A DNA stretch of 64,000 nucleotides, taken from NCBI RefSeq assembly GCF_048544455.1, contig NC_133536.1, positions 31,374,152-31,438,151 of the forward strand, in the 5' to 3' direction. The translations under genes and the position numbers were made by a program. The first letter of the stretch is position 1. Each line of letters opens with the position of its first letter. Positions 46,773-58,044 of the stretch are shown in pieces. This DNA comes from Silene latifolia. Taxonomy: Eukaryota; Streptophyta; Magnoliopsida; Caryophyllales; Caryophyllaceae. Under the pieces are notes generated by a model. It was given only the letters and a program-made list of their open reading frames with translations, did not search any database and was not told the DNA's origin.

Positions 46773-47967
46773 GAGCCCCCACTTTGACTGAGGCTTGGAC
46801 AAGGCGAAAGTCAAAGTATAGCCATCAGGTCAATCGAAGATTACAACCTGACGACTATGGCGACACGAGGTGGCTCAAGGGGTCTGAGCCAAGGACCTGT
46901 CGTCGGGAACATTTTAGAGTCTGTCGACTATCGGGGAGGGTCGTTTAAAGTCCATTAGACTACGCGAGGAGGCTCGCCAGCCATAAGAAGAGACCATACC
47001 TGAGACTTCTTCTCGAGATGCTTCCGGAGGTGCATGAGAGCTAAAGGGGGAAGCGTAGGAGCTAAGGGATAAGCGTAAGAGCTAAAGGGATAAGCGTAGG
47101 AGCTAAAGGGATAAGCGTAAGAGTTAAAGGGATAAGCGTATGAGCTAAAGGATAAGACCTAAAAGATAAGTAAGGATTGTGCTAGGTTGTGGGACCCTAA
47201 AGGAAAGCATCAACGGGAAGGAGGCCCGAATACAATTTCAAACTAAGGGGTAACTAAGGCTTTGAGTATAAGAACTCTACCGTTCTGGGAACTTCTGGGG
47301 AACGACACCTTTATCGCACTCCGCGGGGAAACAAGAAATATCGTGAGTAGCAGGACACAGGCGGGAACTGCTGGGAGAAATCTGCTTGGGTCGTCTTCAA
47401 ACAAACTTCGGAAGAACTCGAGAAGGACGATTGTATGTCGTGAACTCTCGTTGGGAAACCTTATGAGGAACTTATCTCCATGTCTCGAGAGGGATTGTCT
47501 ATCCGCTTACTCTCGCTGGGGGAATATAATGAAGGCGTGTCGAAACACCTGTCAAAGAATACTTGCTCGTTATGACAAGCAAAGTCTTGGAAGCGATAAA
47601 TAATGTATAATAGTCTGCAGTTGGCTTAGAAATGCGGGTCTGAACGAAGGACAATCGTCAAACGGACCAAAAAAGATAAAATGGCATCGGGGAAGAGGCG
47701 CACCAAAGATGGGCCCAAAAATAACGAACTCATAACGAACTTTTGAAAATTCGTATAGAGGGAAGCTAAGGAAGAGGCGCAGCAAGAGCTGCGTCTCTTG
47801 GAAGAGGTGCAGCGCCTGCTGCGTCTATTCCTGAGTGTGTCTTTCCTGCGTAAAAACGCGATGAAACAGGGGATTTCATTTCATTATTTCGAAACACAAT
47901 TTCATCAATTTCTCTCTCAAACTTCAACCATTTCCGCCAAAATTTGGTCCAAAAGCTTGAATTCACC
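46773..47967 (+). other. Region between the Tat 3' LTR and the first antisense gene
   Basis: It contains the minus-strand polypurine tract at 46773-46790, a 21-bp tandem repeat (47039-47165) and, at 47770-47835, a GAAGAGGCGCAGCA inverted-repeat pair. That pair lies 130-200 bp upstream of the antisense gene start. No other coding region recognised. Confidence 0.6.
47039..47165 (+). repeat. 21-bp tandem repeat, about six units
   Basis: The unit GAGCTAAAGGGATAAGCGTA(A/G) recurs with CTAA at 47041, 47062, 47082, 47103, (TTAA) 47124 and 47145. Units differ at only one or two bases. Its position just inside the 3' LTR recalls the amplified tandem repeat reported for Retand elements. Confidence 0.75.
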
Positions 47968-50150
47968 ATGACTAATCGAGGTATTTATATAATTCTTGCA
48001 TTAATCTTCTATAACGGACGAATTGGATCGACAAAATTTAGGGTTTTCAACCCTAAAATGTCGAAAATTTGGGGCTTTTCCCCCAAATGATCTTGCCTTG
48101 TAAAATTGACCATGTAAATGACTAATTGGTAGTACAAGGATCATAACCATGTATTTGTTTCGAATTTTCGTTGAGTTTTGAGCATTTGAGTGAAATTGAG
48201 ACGGTTTCACAACTAAACCGTAAATTGCTTCGAAAATGGCCTTAGGATTGCCCATTTGCGATGAAACTTGATATTTGGAATCCTTGGATGATGGGTAAAC
48301 TTCCTACCATCTCGTAATTTTGGTTTGTGACGGCTTTTTCAGGACACTTTTCTAGGGCATAATCGCCGTTATAACGAAATGCTGCCGAAATTTTGACTCG
48401 AACCCATAACTAGGCTTCAACTTAGGCATGACTTAACCCAAACTACCACATGAGCGATCCGGTTTGTGGGACTATGGCCAAAGATGGCGAGAAAAGAGCG
48501 ACTTCGGGGCTTCTAAAACTCGAAAATCCCCTAATCAAGGCTTGTCGTCACTTGACGCGGCCTAAAATTTACCTTAATTTTTCAGATGACGAGGCTTCTA
48601 CTTCTGGGAGAGCTCCCAGGGAGATTGACACTGCTGTTGACGCTTTTCGTGCTCTCGAGGAGGCATTTTCTGCGGTTAGGGCAGCTGGTGAGGTTGCTGA
48701 GGACGAGATCCTCGAGGAGGAGGTTGCTGAGGAGGAGGAGGCCCCGAGACGGGCCAACGTTGGGAGAGGCGGTCGTCAGCTGAGGGGAGCACCTGCGTGG
48801 GCTGAGATCTGGGACAGCAGGCACTTGCTTTGGGCTGCGAAGGGTCACCTGTCCTACAGGACGGTGAAGAGCTTGGTAATCTTGAATTCATTACTCATCA
48901 CTCATATTCTTTCATTTCATTTGCTCATATCTTTTCCAATTTCGTTCAAACTAAAGATAGCTTTCGTTTCAAATCACAATAGGAGGCCGGGAACATCAGA
49001 TCGTTCTCGGGCTACACGACGGCGATGGAGTGCTACGAGAGGCTGTCAGCGGAGGAGCGAGCCATGATCGAGCGGGGAGCATTCGGCGCCCTGGTGCAGG
49101 CTTGGAGGGATATCGCGAAGAGAAAGCTGCGGGCTAACCTTAGCCTGGTTCGCGCTTTCTTGGACCGATTCTGGGATACGACTTCCACTTTTCACATGCC
49201 TTTTGGTGAGGTGGGAGCCACGTTGGAGGACTACGGTATGATCTCTGGTCTGCCGTGTCGGACCGAGGTGGTGGAGTGGCCGGGGACTACCATGAGGGTG
49301 GACTCGGCCGAGGCTAGGAGGTTGATCGGCTGGAACTTGGCGCCGAAGGCTGTTACAGTGCCTGGTTTGGTGCCTAGTTCTTATGTCTGAGACTACTTTG
49401 CAGGGAAGACCCTGGCGCGGGTGGTGATTGACGGGAGAGAGACGGCTCCTCCTCCCTGTACACCTGAGCAGAGGGCCCGTTTGTGTCTTTGGTGGTTTTT
49501 GTCTTCGATCTACCTCGGAGACAAGGGAGAGAGGCTGTCGACGAAGCTTCTTCCCTTTCTTTCTGACCTGAGCTCCCTAGGGCGTTGGGACTGGGTCACT
49601 GCTGGTTTTGCGGTCCTCATCCGCTTCATGAGGGCCATGGTTCGTCCGGAGTTGATGGAGAAGGGGACTTCTCCTGGTGCCGTCAGCCCTGGACTACTGT
49701 TGGAGGTATGAACCTTCATTTGGACTAAAATCACTTCCTTTCCTTATCGAATTACGAAAGATCGTTTATTGACTATCTTTGCTTCACAGGCATGGGTGTA
49801 CTCCTACTTTCCGAGCCTCTCGCCCAAGAGGATGGAGCCGCTGGAGAAGGCCTATACCGTTGTGAGGGATTGGGTGATGTGTCGCACGAGGAGCAAGCGT
49901 TCCTCTCACGGTGTCTACCGACGGGACGTGAACACTCTTCAGCTGGATAGCGTGAGCATCTCACTTATATTCGTTTTGCTTCTTTATTACTTTTAACCGA
50001 TCATAAGAATGATCTCTTGTTTGTCTTTTCCCAGTGGATGCCCAGGCCTTGGGCGGAGTACGCTGGCGCTCCTCCTTTTGTGGCTGAGGTCCTTCGACCT
50101 AGGAGCTTGAGCCGGCTGCTGCTGAGGACGTCGATGGGTCCTGTGTGGTA

Positions 50151-51673
50151 TGATACCCGTCGTTGTGAGTACCAAAGATAAAATTTATAATCTCCTATTA
50201 AGACTAACCTAGGCTAGTGGTAACAGGGTCGAACCACAAGGAGGCAGTTGTAAATTTTAGTTGATTTATGTTCAGTCTGAGGTAACTATTGTGGGGGTTG
50301 AATTGAATTGGTCTATAGCTAATAGAGAATAAAGGCAATAAACTAAATAAATAATTTAAACAGATAAAAGAAGGGTACTAGGATGGTCGGTTCATTATAG
50401 CTTCGGCGGCAGCAAACTAAGTCGGTCTGAATCAAACACAGGTAAGGCGGGAAATAAAGAGGTCCTCTCGGTCCACTCTTAACAAATAGCATCTCACGAT
50501 CTCACTATAGGTCCCTAATGTCACTAATACTGACTCTCGTCCTGAAAAGTGACTGACGGTCTAAACTATACCTATCTTTCGATCTTAGCACAGTCTAGTC
50601 GATTTAATTGATGGTCAAATAACCTCCCCTATCTTTCGATCTAATGGGTCGGTCACAAAATAGGTATTTAACTGGTCGCATGCATTCGATTCGTTAAAAA
50701 CAAGATTAAAACAATTAAAACGAATATAAAACCCTACGAGGTCAGTCGATCGACTGGTAATATCAGTCGATCGACCAACACGCGAGACAGTCCGTGTTCA
50801 TCATATTGCCGCCTACGCTATAATTCGCCTACATCCTAGCACGAACTAATTAGCTACTCATGACTATAGCAGGAATAACAATATTATAGATGGAATAAAC
50901 TACTGGATTCATGTTTGCAACGATTAAATAAGCGAATAACATAAACGATAATTGGCTTTGGGAACTAACTAACAATTTCTGTACTAAAACAATAATAAGG
51001 CAAAGAAACTGAATGAAGACAGAGGAATACCGAAGTTTCAAAGGAATTTTGACGGAATGATTCAGAGCACAAACGAAAATTCGATGCAAGATAATATCCC
51101 GAACCCTAATTACTTTGGTATAGAACTGTATGTAAACTAGATGTAAAACTTGATAAAAACTCCGATAAAAGCTTGATTGTTTATGTTACGTTATATAGCA
51201 ATCAACGTAACACCTTATTTCCTAAACCTAAACTTCACGGGCTTCAAAATTCACAGTCTTTTAATTTACGTCTGGAATAGCGATCTGGTCGATCGACTGA
51301 CAAGGCTGGTCGATCGAATGCTCCTCAGCAAACAGTAGCTTCTGGATTCCGATAGTTGGTCGATCGACTGAGGATTATGGTCGATCGACTAATGGAGCTG
51401 CTACTTGACTTCTTTTAACTCGTGGACTTGTCTTTTGGGCCTTGAATTGCGCACCAAGCTCATTCCTTAAGCAATTCCTTTACGTCATTTGCAATGCAGA
51501 TTACTCGGGGACGGATTTGGCTTGATTTCCCGTTGAATTCTCCACATTTCTGCAATAATGTACAAAATACGGAAGTAGACGGAAATAGGGAGAAATGTAG
51601 CATAAACTACAAGAATGAGCTCTGAAATGCGTGTAAAATGGGATGTAAAACATCATATAAAAGACACGCATCA
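50151..51673 (-). repeat. 3' LTR of Athila C
   Basis: The plus strand runs TGATACCCGTCGTTG ... GACACGCATCA. It is followed by AACTTCCCCAAACCAAACCC, the inverted polypurine tract. Confidence 0.9.
51191..51391 (-). promoter_or_regulatory. Paired palindromes 21 bp apart upstream of a TATA-like box (3' LTR of C)
   Basis: TGGTCGATCGACTG-type copies start at 51286 and 51307, and at 51357 and 51378, each pair exactly 21 bp apart. The minus-strand box GCTATATAA is at 51199-51191. A further pair at 50743 and 50764 (CAGTCGATCGACTG) is also 21 bp apart. Confidence 0.6.
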
Positions 51674-52492
51674 AACTTCCCCAAACCAAACCCTTGCTTG
51701 TCCCCAAGCAAGAACTAGACTCGATCTAATGACCTAATGGAACGAGTTCAATCTCAGAGCGAAATGCAAACTGTTAAACCTAAACCAATTTAATGCACAA
51801 CCAACAATTAATTAGTAATGCGAATCATGCAAACGAGTTATGAAGTCGTCAAAAACTGCTGCACCTTTGACTATAGAGACTTATCAAATTGGACTCTCGC
51901 GGGTCGCTCAAATCACTCAATAAGTACAGGTGATTATATGTAAGATAGAAAGAATTAATTTTGTAGTGACTCTCACCTAACTACGACCTATGAAAACATG
52001 CCAGCAATAAAATATGAAAATGACCTCTATGACCGTACATATGCATTCCAACCAAACAAAAGACCATTGACACATGCCGAGGTATATATTGGATATGTGA
52101 GGTATGGGTAAGAAGAGGCAAAACATTTTATGGCAAAGTGGAGGTACAGGTGATCAAGCTAGTACCAAAACGGAACCAAGTGGCAACATCCAACTTCTTG
52201 CTCATAATCGAACGAAACAGTGCTATAGCAAGCACAAAACTCACAATCTCCAAACTAACAAATCAATAAACTCCCCATAGGATATAAATGAAACATGGGA
52301 GCAAAAATCGCCAAAAGATAAGGATTAAATTATGCGAATTGATCTCTTTTCTCGAATCTCAGTCGATCGACCATGTGTGGCAGTCGATCGACTCATTTGA
52401 ACAGTACAGAACCTCTTTTTTCATTTCTTTCGAATCATTTTTTCATTTTTTTTTTCTTTCTTTCTTCTTTATACTTCTTTCCTTCCTCCTTT
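51674..52492 (-). other. 3' non-coding region of Athila C
   Basis: It holds the polypurine tract, a segment alignable with Athila A (ACACATGCCGAGGTATA, GTGAGGTATGGGTAAGAAG), one palindrome pair (52360 and 52381, 21 bp apart) and a pyrimidine-rich tract at 52418-52500. No frame recognised. Confidence 0.65.
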
Positions 52493-53812
52493 TCATCCTC
52501 CCAACAACATCTCAAAAGAGCATATGCTACCAAAAACGAAGTAACAATCCCGAAAACTAGTTGCACTCTTCTTAGCTTCAACAGTCGGAGAGCTCAATGG
52601 ATCAACTTCGTCATCCCCCCAATCAAAGGCTTCCTTGGGATCGTCAGAATCTAAATCAGACCATCTCACCTTGGCTGGCTCATCTTCCACTTCCTCATCA
52701 GTCCCATAGCTTAGGCATCCAAGACCTCCTCTTTGAATGATAGGCTTTGTCGTGGCTGGAGTGACCTGCAGCTCATCCTTCCCCAAACCAGCTCCTGCAT
52801 TATCTAAAACAACAGATTCTTCCTCCATTTTGCTCCCAATCTGGGGCGGAGGGGTTAACACAACAGTAGTAATAGGGACAGACAATTCGGGAAGCACAAA
52901 GTGCGATTTCTTTTCAGAAACCGTATTACATGTAACAGGCCACATGGGGTCCTTCTTTTTAGCAGGTTGGGCAAAAATAATAGAATGTTTCCCAACTTTG
53001 AAGGTCAAAGTTCCAGAGCCTACGTCAATGACTGCACCAGCAGTGTGCAGAAACGGCCTTCCTAAGATGATCGGTATATGGGCATCCTCAGGCATATCAA
53101 GGACAACAAAGTCAACAGGGAAGAAAAACTTCCCTATTTGGACGGGTATGTCCTCTAGGACTCCTATAGGCTCGACCGCAGATCGGTCAGCCATCTGAAC
53201 TGTCGTGTCTGTGATAGCAAACCGGGTCAACTTGAGTTTCCTAGCTAAACTCAAGGGCATGACACTTATACTAGCCCCTAGGTCACACAATGCCTTCTCA
53301 ATTGAGAAGGTACCTATTTTGCAAGGGACAGAAAAGCTACCCGGGTCCTCTAACTTATGGGGCGCAGTGTGAGACAGATAGGAGCAAGACTCCTTGGTGA
53401 GTGCGACAGTGTGCACTGTTTCAAGTGACCGCTTTTTGGACAACAGTTGTTTCATAAATTTAGTATAAGCGGGCACTTGGTTAACTAACTCAAGGAAGGG
53501 GAATTGTACATTCAGACTACGGATTACTTTCTCAAACTTACTGAAAGATACCTTTTCCTTGGTCGGCACGAGTCTCTCCGGATATGGGGCTGTGAGGAGT
53601 ACCTTAGCCCTCTCCTCCAATTCACGCGCGCCGGCGTCCTTGGACTTGGGCTGAAAGTCCGTCACCTTCTCTTTGTTGAAGCTAGACCCCTCCTCAGATC
53701 GTCTCAAATGAGAACCATTAACCGTCATTGGGTCGAACTTCGGAGCCGGGACCGACCCATCAAAGACTCGGTCCGGTCCTAACATTTTCGGGACGGTGGT
53801 ACCCCGAAACAA
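52493..53812 (-). CDS. Athila C protease region (retropepsin-like)
   Basis: An open frame of 439 residues on the minus strand. A linker is followed by ALCDLGASISVMPLSLARKL, the retropepsin active-site segment in its Athila form (DLGAS instead of DTGA), then VDFVVLDMPEDAHIPIILGR, the usual second half of the fold. The C-terminal 130 residues are acidic and of unknown role. RT does not follow; the frame runs into the 3' non-coding region. The enzyme would process Gag. The start is not certain: in an autonomous element this is the continuation of Gag, and the interval 53813-54042 is an in-frame-like stretch rich in Asp-Arg-Ser-Ile repeats encoded by palindromes. Confidence 0.75.
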   Translation of the reverse strand: MFRGTTVPKMLGPDRVFDGSVPAPKFDPMTVNGSHLRRSEEGSSFNKEKVTDFQPKSKDAGARELEERAKVLLTAPYPERLVPTKEKVSFSKFEKVIRSLNVQFPFLELVNQVPAYTKFMKQLLSKKRSLETVHTVALTKESCSYLSHTAPHKLEDPGSFSVPCKIGTFSIEKALCDLGASISVMPLSLARKLKLTRFAITDTTVQMADRSAVEPIGVLEDIPVQIGKFFFPVDFVVLDMPEDAHIPIILGRPFLHTAGAVIDVGSGTLTFKVGKHSIIFAQPAKKKDPMWPVTCNTVSEKKSHFVLPELSVPITTVVLTPPPQIGSKMEEESVVLDNAGAGLGKDELQVTPATTKPIIQRGGLGCLSYGTDEEVEDEPAKVRWSDLDSDDPKEAFDWGDDEVDPLSSPTVEAKKSATSFRDCYFVFGSICSFEMLLGG

Positions 53813-53870
53813 GTGGTCTCAGATTATTTGGCATCAAAGGACGAAATTCTTCAAGATCGCTCAGCGATCT

Positions 53871-53979
53871 CGGTCGATCGACCATCGTTCTCGGTCGATC
53901 GACGGGATGTACTGATTCCTGAAGCTCCTCAAATCCCGTGCTTCGATCGATCGATCGGGTATATCGATCGATCGATCAA
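53871..53979 (-). repeat. Two palindrome pairs, each 21 bp apart, between gag and protease of C
   Basis: CGGTCGATCGACC and CGGTCGATCGACGG start at 53871 and 53892; TCGATCGATCGATCGG and TCGATCGATCGATCAA start at 53943 and 53964. A spacing of 21 keeps the reading frame (seven codons), and the minus strand encodes DRSIDIPDRSIE-like heptads. This is the only array that could be under coding constraint. Confidence 0.65.
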
Positions 53980-54042
53980 ATACCTGCGAGACGTCTTTTT
54001 CTTTGATTTGTTCGTTGAAGCTTTCTCTTGACTTGTTTCCGC

Positions 54043-55547
54043 TCATCTTTTCCAACAAAGATCCTCAACCATGGCAGGACCATCAAGGGTGGACCCGCTC
54101 CTCAAAGTGATGGCATTTAGGGTCTCCTTTTGTTCGGGTTGAGTAGGTAAGTGTCCGGGAGCTCGAGTGTTACTTTTACTAGCCAATTGAGCTATTTGGC
54201 TCTCTAGTAGCTTCATTCCGGCCTCTCTTGCTTGGGACTCCTTTAGCAACAGATTCTTCAGCTCAGAGAATTCAGAATTCTGCGATTGTTGCTGTTGCGG
54301 CAGATAAGGAGGTTTCTGATATTGCTGTTGCTTTTGATGAAGGGGTATATAAGGTTGTTGCTGCGGTGGAGCTTGAGTTGGGTTAAGGAAATTTTGGCTC
54401 CTCCAACTCAAGTTCGGATGGGTGTTCGGCTCATAGTAGGTGTTGGTCTGCCTATAGTGTTGAAAGGCAGCACATGATTCGAAGGGACTAGGGCAGTTTT
54501 TCGAGACATGGCCCTCACCTCCACACCTTTCACGAGACAAAAGGACCGTCGACACAAAGATTGACTTGGTATATCCCACCTTTAGAAGCTCCTCCTAGCT
54601 CATACTTGTCAAATCTCGCGGTGAGAGCCTCAAGTGCAGCAACAAAGGAAGATTCAAGACTCTCCTCCTGGTTCCCTCTCGAATTCCCATACTCGGCCTT
54701 GTGGGTAGCTAGATCGTCAATGATCTTCCACCCCTTGGTTGCTCCCAAATTTTCAGCGAATCTTCCATTGGCTGCAGCATCCAAAATGGCCCTCTGATCA
54801 TCGTACAACCCATTGTAGAAATGATTGCACAAACTCCACTTTTCGAACCCATGGTGCGGTATGGTTCGCACCAACTTCTTGAATCGGACCCATGCTTCAT
54901 GGAAATTCTCATCTGGCCCTTGTTTAAAGCCCGTGATTTGAGCTCTAATAGCGATCGTCCTTGAAGCAGAGAAGTACTTCTTGTAGAACGTTAATGCCAA
55001 TATATTCCAATCAGTGATCCCTTGAACGGCTCGGTCCCGTATCTCTATACCACTCCCTTGCAAAGATCGCGAAGGGAGAAGATGAACATAGTCTCCTTGA
55101 TCTGGTCTTGGGTCACGCCACCGGTGGGGGTATGGAACAACAAAGAGTCAATAAAGGTCTCCATATGTCTAGCCGCATCTTCATTTGCAGCTCCCCCAAA
55201 CTGATTTCTCTCAACCATAGTGATGTAGGCGGGCTTTGGTTCGAACTTCCCGCATCACCTGGTAGCTCGAACCCCTTGTACAAGTTATCGGCTGTCGGCT
55301 CAGAGTAACTAGCTATACTTGCTTCCTCGGCCATGACTGGAATTTCGGAGAAGTAACTGTCTCGGTGAAGAAGTGGAAACGGGTGAAGATCGGGGTCTTC
55401 TTCGAACAGATCGTTCTCGTAATAGCTTGACAGAGTACTCAGCTCTTCCTCTGTCGGTAATACCCTTTGTGTTCGTCTCAACTCGCGCAAGGATCTTTCA
55501 AGCTCAGGGTTCAACGGTACTAATTCTCCACCCTGTGACCTGCGCAT
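54043..55547 (-). pseudogene. Athila C gag, frame-shifted
   Basis: Read on the minus strand from Met at 55547: an N-terminal region, a retrotransposon Gag core (ITDWNILALTFYKKYFSASR, WVRFKKLVRTIPHHGFEKW, HFYNGLYDDQRAILDAAANG), a zinc knuckle remnant (CGGEGHVSKNC, first Cys apparently lost) and a Gln/Pro-rich tail ending in a helical LLESQIAQLASK segment and LNAITLRSG. Frame changes occur near 55235, 55050 and 54545, so a full Gag cannot be made. Gag would form the virus-like particle. With LTRs about 99 percent identical, some lesions may predate this insertion. Confidence 0.8.
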
Positions 55548-55649
55548 AAGAAGAAACTACAAAAAGAATATAAGAAAAGTTTAAGGAACGGATGTCCCTT
55601 AAACTAAGAAAGACTAAAAATAAAAACAACTAAAATTAGGACTATTTTC

Positions 55650-55667
55650 TCCCCGGCAACGGCGCCA
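55650..55667 (-). other. Primer binding site of Athila C, tRNA-Asp type
   Basis: The minus strand reads TGGCGCCGTTGCCGGGGA, 5 bp from the LTR end. It is complementary to the 3' end of tRNA-Asp, as in other Athila elements. Confidence 0.9.
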
Positions 55668-55672
55668 AAATT

Positions 55673-57194
55673 TGATACCCGTCGTTGTGAGTACCAAAGA
55701 TAAAATTTATAATCTCCTATTAAGACTAACCTAGGCTAGTGGTAACAGGGTCGAACCACAAGGAGGCAGTTTAAATTTTAGTTGATTTATGTTCAGTCTG
55801 AGGTAACTATTGTGGGGGTTGAATTGAATTGGTCTACAGCTAATAGAGAATAAAGTTAATAAACTAAATAAATAATTTAAACAGATAAAAGAAGGGTACT
55901 AGGATGGTCGGTTCATTATAGCTTCGGCGGCAGCAAACTAAGTCGGTCTGAATCAAACACAGGTAAGGCGGGAAATAAAGAGGTCCTCTCGGTCCACTCT
56001 TAACAAATAGCATCTCACGATCTCGCTATAGGTCCCTAATGTCACTAATACTGACTCTCGTCCTGAAAAGTGACTGACGGTCTAAACTATACCTATCTTT
56101 CGATCTTAGCACAGTCTAGTCGATTTAATTGATGGTCAAATAACCTCCCCTATCTTTCGATCTAATGGGTCGGTCACAAAATAGGTATTTAACTGGTCGC
56201 ATGCATTCGATTCGTTAAAAACAAGATTAAAACAATTAAAACGAATATAAAACCCTACGAGGTCAGTCGATCGACTGGTAATGTCAGTCGATCGACCAAC
56301 ACGCGAGACAGTCCGTGTTCATCATATTGCCGCCTACGCTATAATTCGCCTACATCCTAGCACGAACTAATTAGCTACTCATGACTATAGCAGGAATAAC
56401 AATATTATAGACGGAATAAACTACTGGATTCATGTTTGCAACGATTAAATAAGCGAATAACATAAACGATAATTGGCTTTGGGAACTAACTAACAATTTC
56501 TGTACTAAAACAATAATAAGGCAAAGAAACTGAATGAAGACAGAGGAATACCGAAGTTTCAAAGGAATTTTGACGGAATGATTCAGAGCACAAACGAAAA
56601 TTTGATGCAAGATAATATCCCGAACCCTAATTACTTTGGTATAGAACTGTATGTAAACTAGATGTAAAACTTGATAAAAACTCCGATAAAAGCTTGATTG
56701 TTTATGTTACGTTATATAGCAATCAACGTAACACCTTATTTCCTAAACCTAAACTTCACGGGCTTCAAAATTCACAGTCTTTTAATTTACGTCTGGAATA
56801 GTGATCTGGTCGATCGACTGACAAGGCTGGTCGATCGACTGCTCCTCAGCAAACAGTAGCTTCTGGATCCCGATAGTTGGTCGATCGACTGAGGATTATG
56901 GTCGATCGACTAATGGAGCTGCTACTCGACTTCTTTTAACTCATGGACTTGTCTTTTGGGCCTTGAATTGCGCACCAAGCTCGTTTCTTAAGCAATTCTT
57001 TTACGTCATTTGCAATGCAGATTACTCGGGGACGGATTTGGCTTGATTTCCCGTTGAATTCTCCACATTTCTGCAATAATGTACAAAATACGGAAGTAGA
57101 CGGAAATAGGGAGAAATGTAGCATAAACTACAAGAATGAGCTCTGAAATGCGTGTAAAATGGGATGTAAAACATCATATAAAAGACACGCATCA
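55673..57194 (-). repeat. 5' LTR of Athila C
   Basis: Same ends as the copy at 50151. Palindrome pairs are conserved at 56264/56285, 56807/56828 and 56878/56899 (all 21 bp apart), and the TATA-like GCTATATAA at 56720-56712. Confidence 0.9.
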
Positions 57195-58044
57195 TGGTAC
57201 TTGGGCGAGCGCTTGGCTCGTCAGTGCTCTCGGGATGTCTTGACGGTTCTCATCGATCCTCCTAGGACGATGTTCAAGGAGCCTTCTAAGGCTGAGAGGG
57301 AGGCTGAGTTGGCTGACGCTGGTGGCGACGCCCTTCTGCTTCCTGGTGAGGACTACTCGGCGTTCCTCTACGGGAGGTTGGCGTACTGGCCGGTTGTGGT
57401 AAGTGCTTTATCCTTCTTTATTTTTGATTTTTTTGAGAATACGATGAAAGATCGTCGATTAATGAGAATCATTTGACTTTGCAGGAGGTCGAGGTGGCGG
57501 GCATCGAGCCCCCAGAGTACCCCGAGACCCTCGAGTACACTGACGCGACCAGGAGGACGACGATCTCCGAGATACGTGACTTTGACGTGGCTGTGACGGA
57601 TGCTGGCCTGGACGATTGGCAGCATCTGATTCAGAGGGTGAGCCTCTAATTTGTATGATCTTTTGTGTAAGAGCACATTTGATTGAACTTATCCGATTAT
57701 TAAGAACTTCTTTTTTGAAAACGTAGGTTGCGCCGTCCCGGTTTGTGGCGTTATGGAGGGTGGCCAACCGACTGCGAGCTACTGCCGTCGAGGCACTTGT
57801 CGGCGGTCGAGGTCGTCAGGTATGAACCTTTCTTCATTTTTGAATTTTCGTATTTTTCTTGTGATTGCTTGAAATGATTGACATGAGCCAATTTTGTTGC
57901 TTGCAGAGAGAGCGTGAGCTGGAGCGAGAGCTTGCCCAGTCTCGGGAGGAGACATCTCGTTTGCTGAGGGAGCTCGAGGTTCGCGACGCCGAGGTTGTTG
58001 CTCTCGAGGCGAGAGTTGCAGAGTTAGGCGGCGGCCGGCAGTAG

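Larger units (their letters stand above)
50151..57194 (-). mobile_element. Athila-group element C: gag-protease only, nested in the antisense gene
   Basis: The 7044-bp element has two LTRs (50151-51673 and 55673-57194) and an exact 5-bp duplication TGGTA at 50146-50150 and 57195-57199. It has a tRNA-Asp primer binding site and a polypurine tract next to the left LTR. It carries gag and an aspartic protease on the minus strand but no RT, RNase H or integrase. LTRs differ at about 16 positions plus one indel by eye, roughly 1 percent. Its 3' non-coding region resembles that of Athila A, suggesting a shared mobilising family. Confidence 0.9.
47968..58044 (+). pseudogene. Plant-mobile-domain-like antisense gene of the Tat element, split by Athila C
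   Basis: Eight exons join in frame at GT..AG sites: 47968-47980, 48586-48875, 48983-49705, 49790-49951, 50035-50150 continuing at 57200-57398, 57485-57637, 57727-57819 and 57907-58044 (TAG). The product would be about 628 residues: a short acidic N-terminus, a helical domain resembling the aminotransferase-like plant mobile domain (AFLDRFWDTTSTFHMPFGE, LEDYGMISGLPC, ARLCLWWFLSSIYLGDKG, WDWVTAGFAVLIRFMRAM) and a C-terminal coiled coil (about the last 45 residues, RERELERELAQS). Two lesions only: TGA at 49388-49390 (an Arg CGA codon would fit) and the Athila C insertion. The gene lies antisense to the retroelement, between integrase and 3' LTR. Function unknown. Confidence 0.8.
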
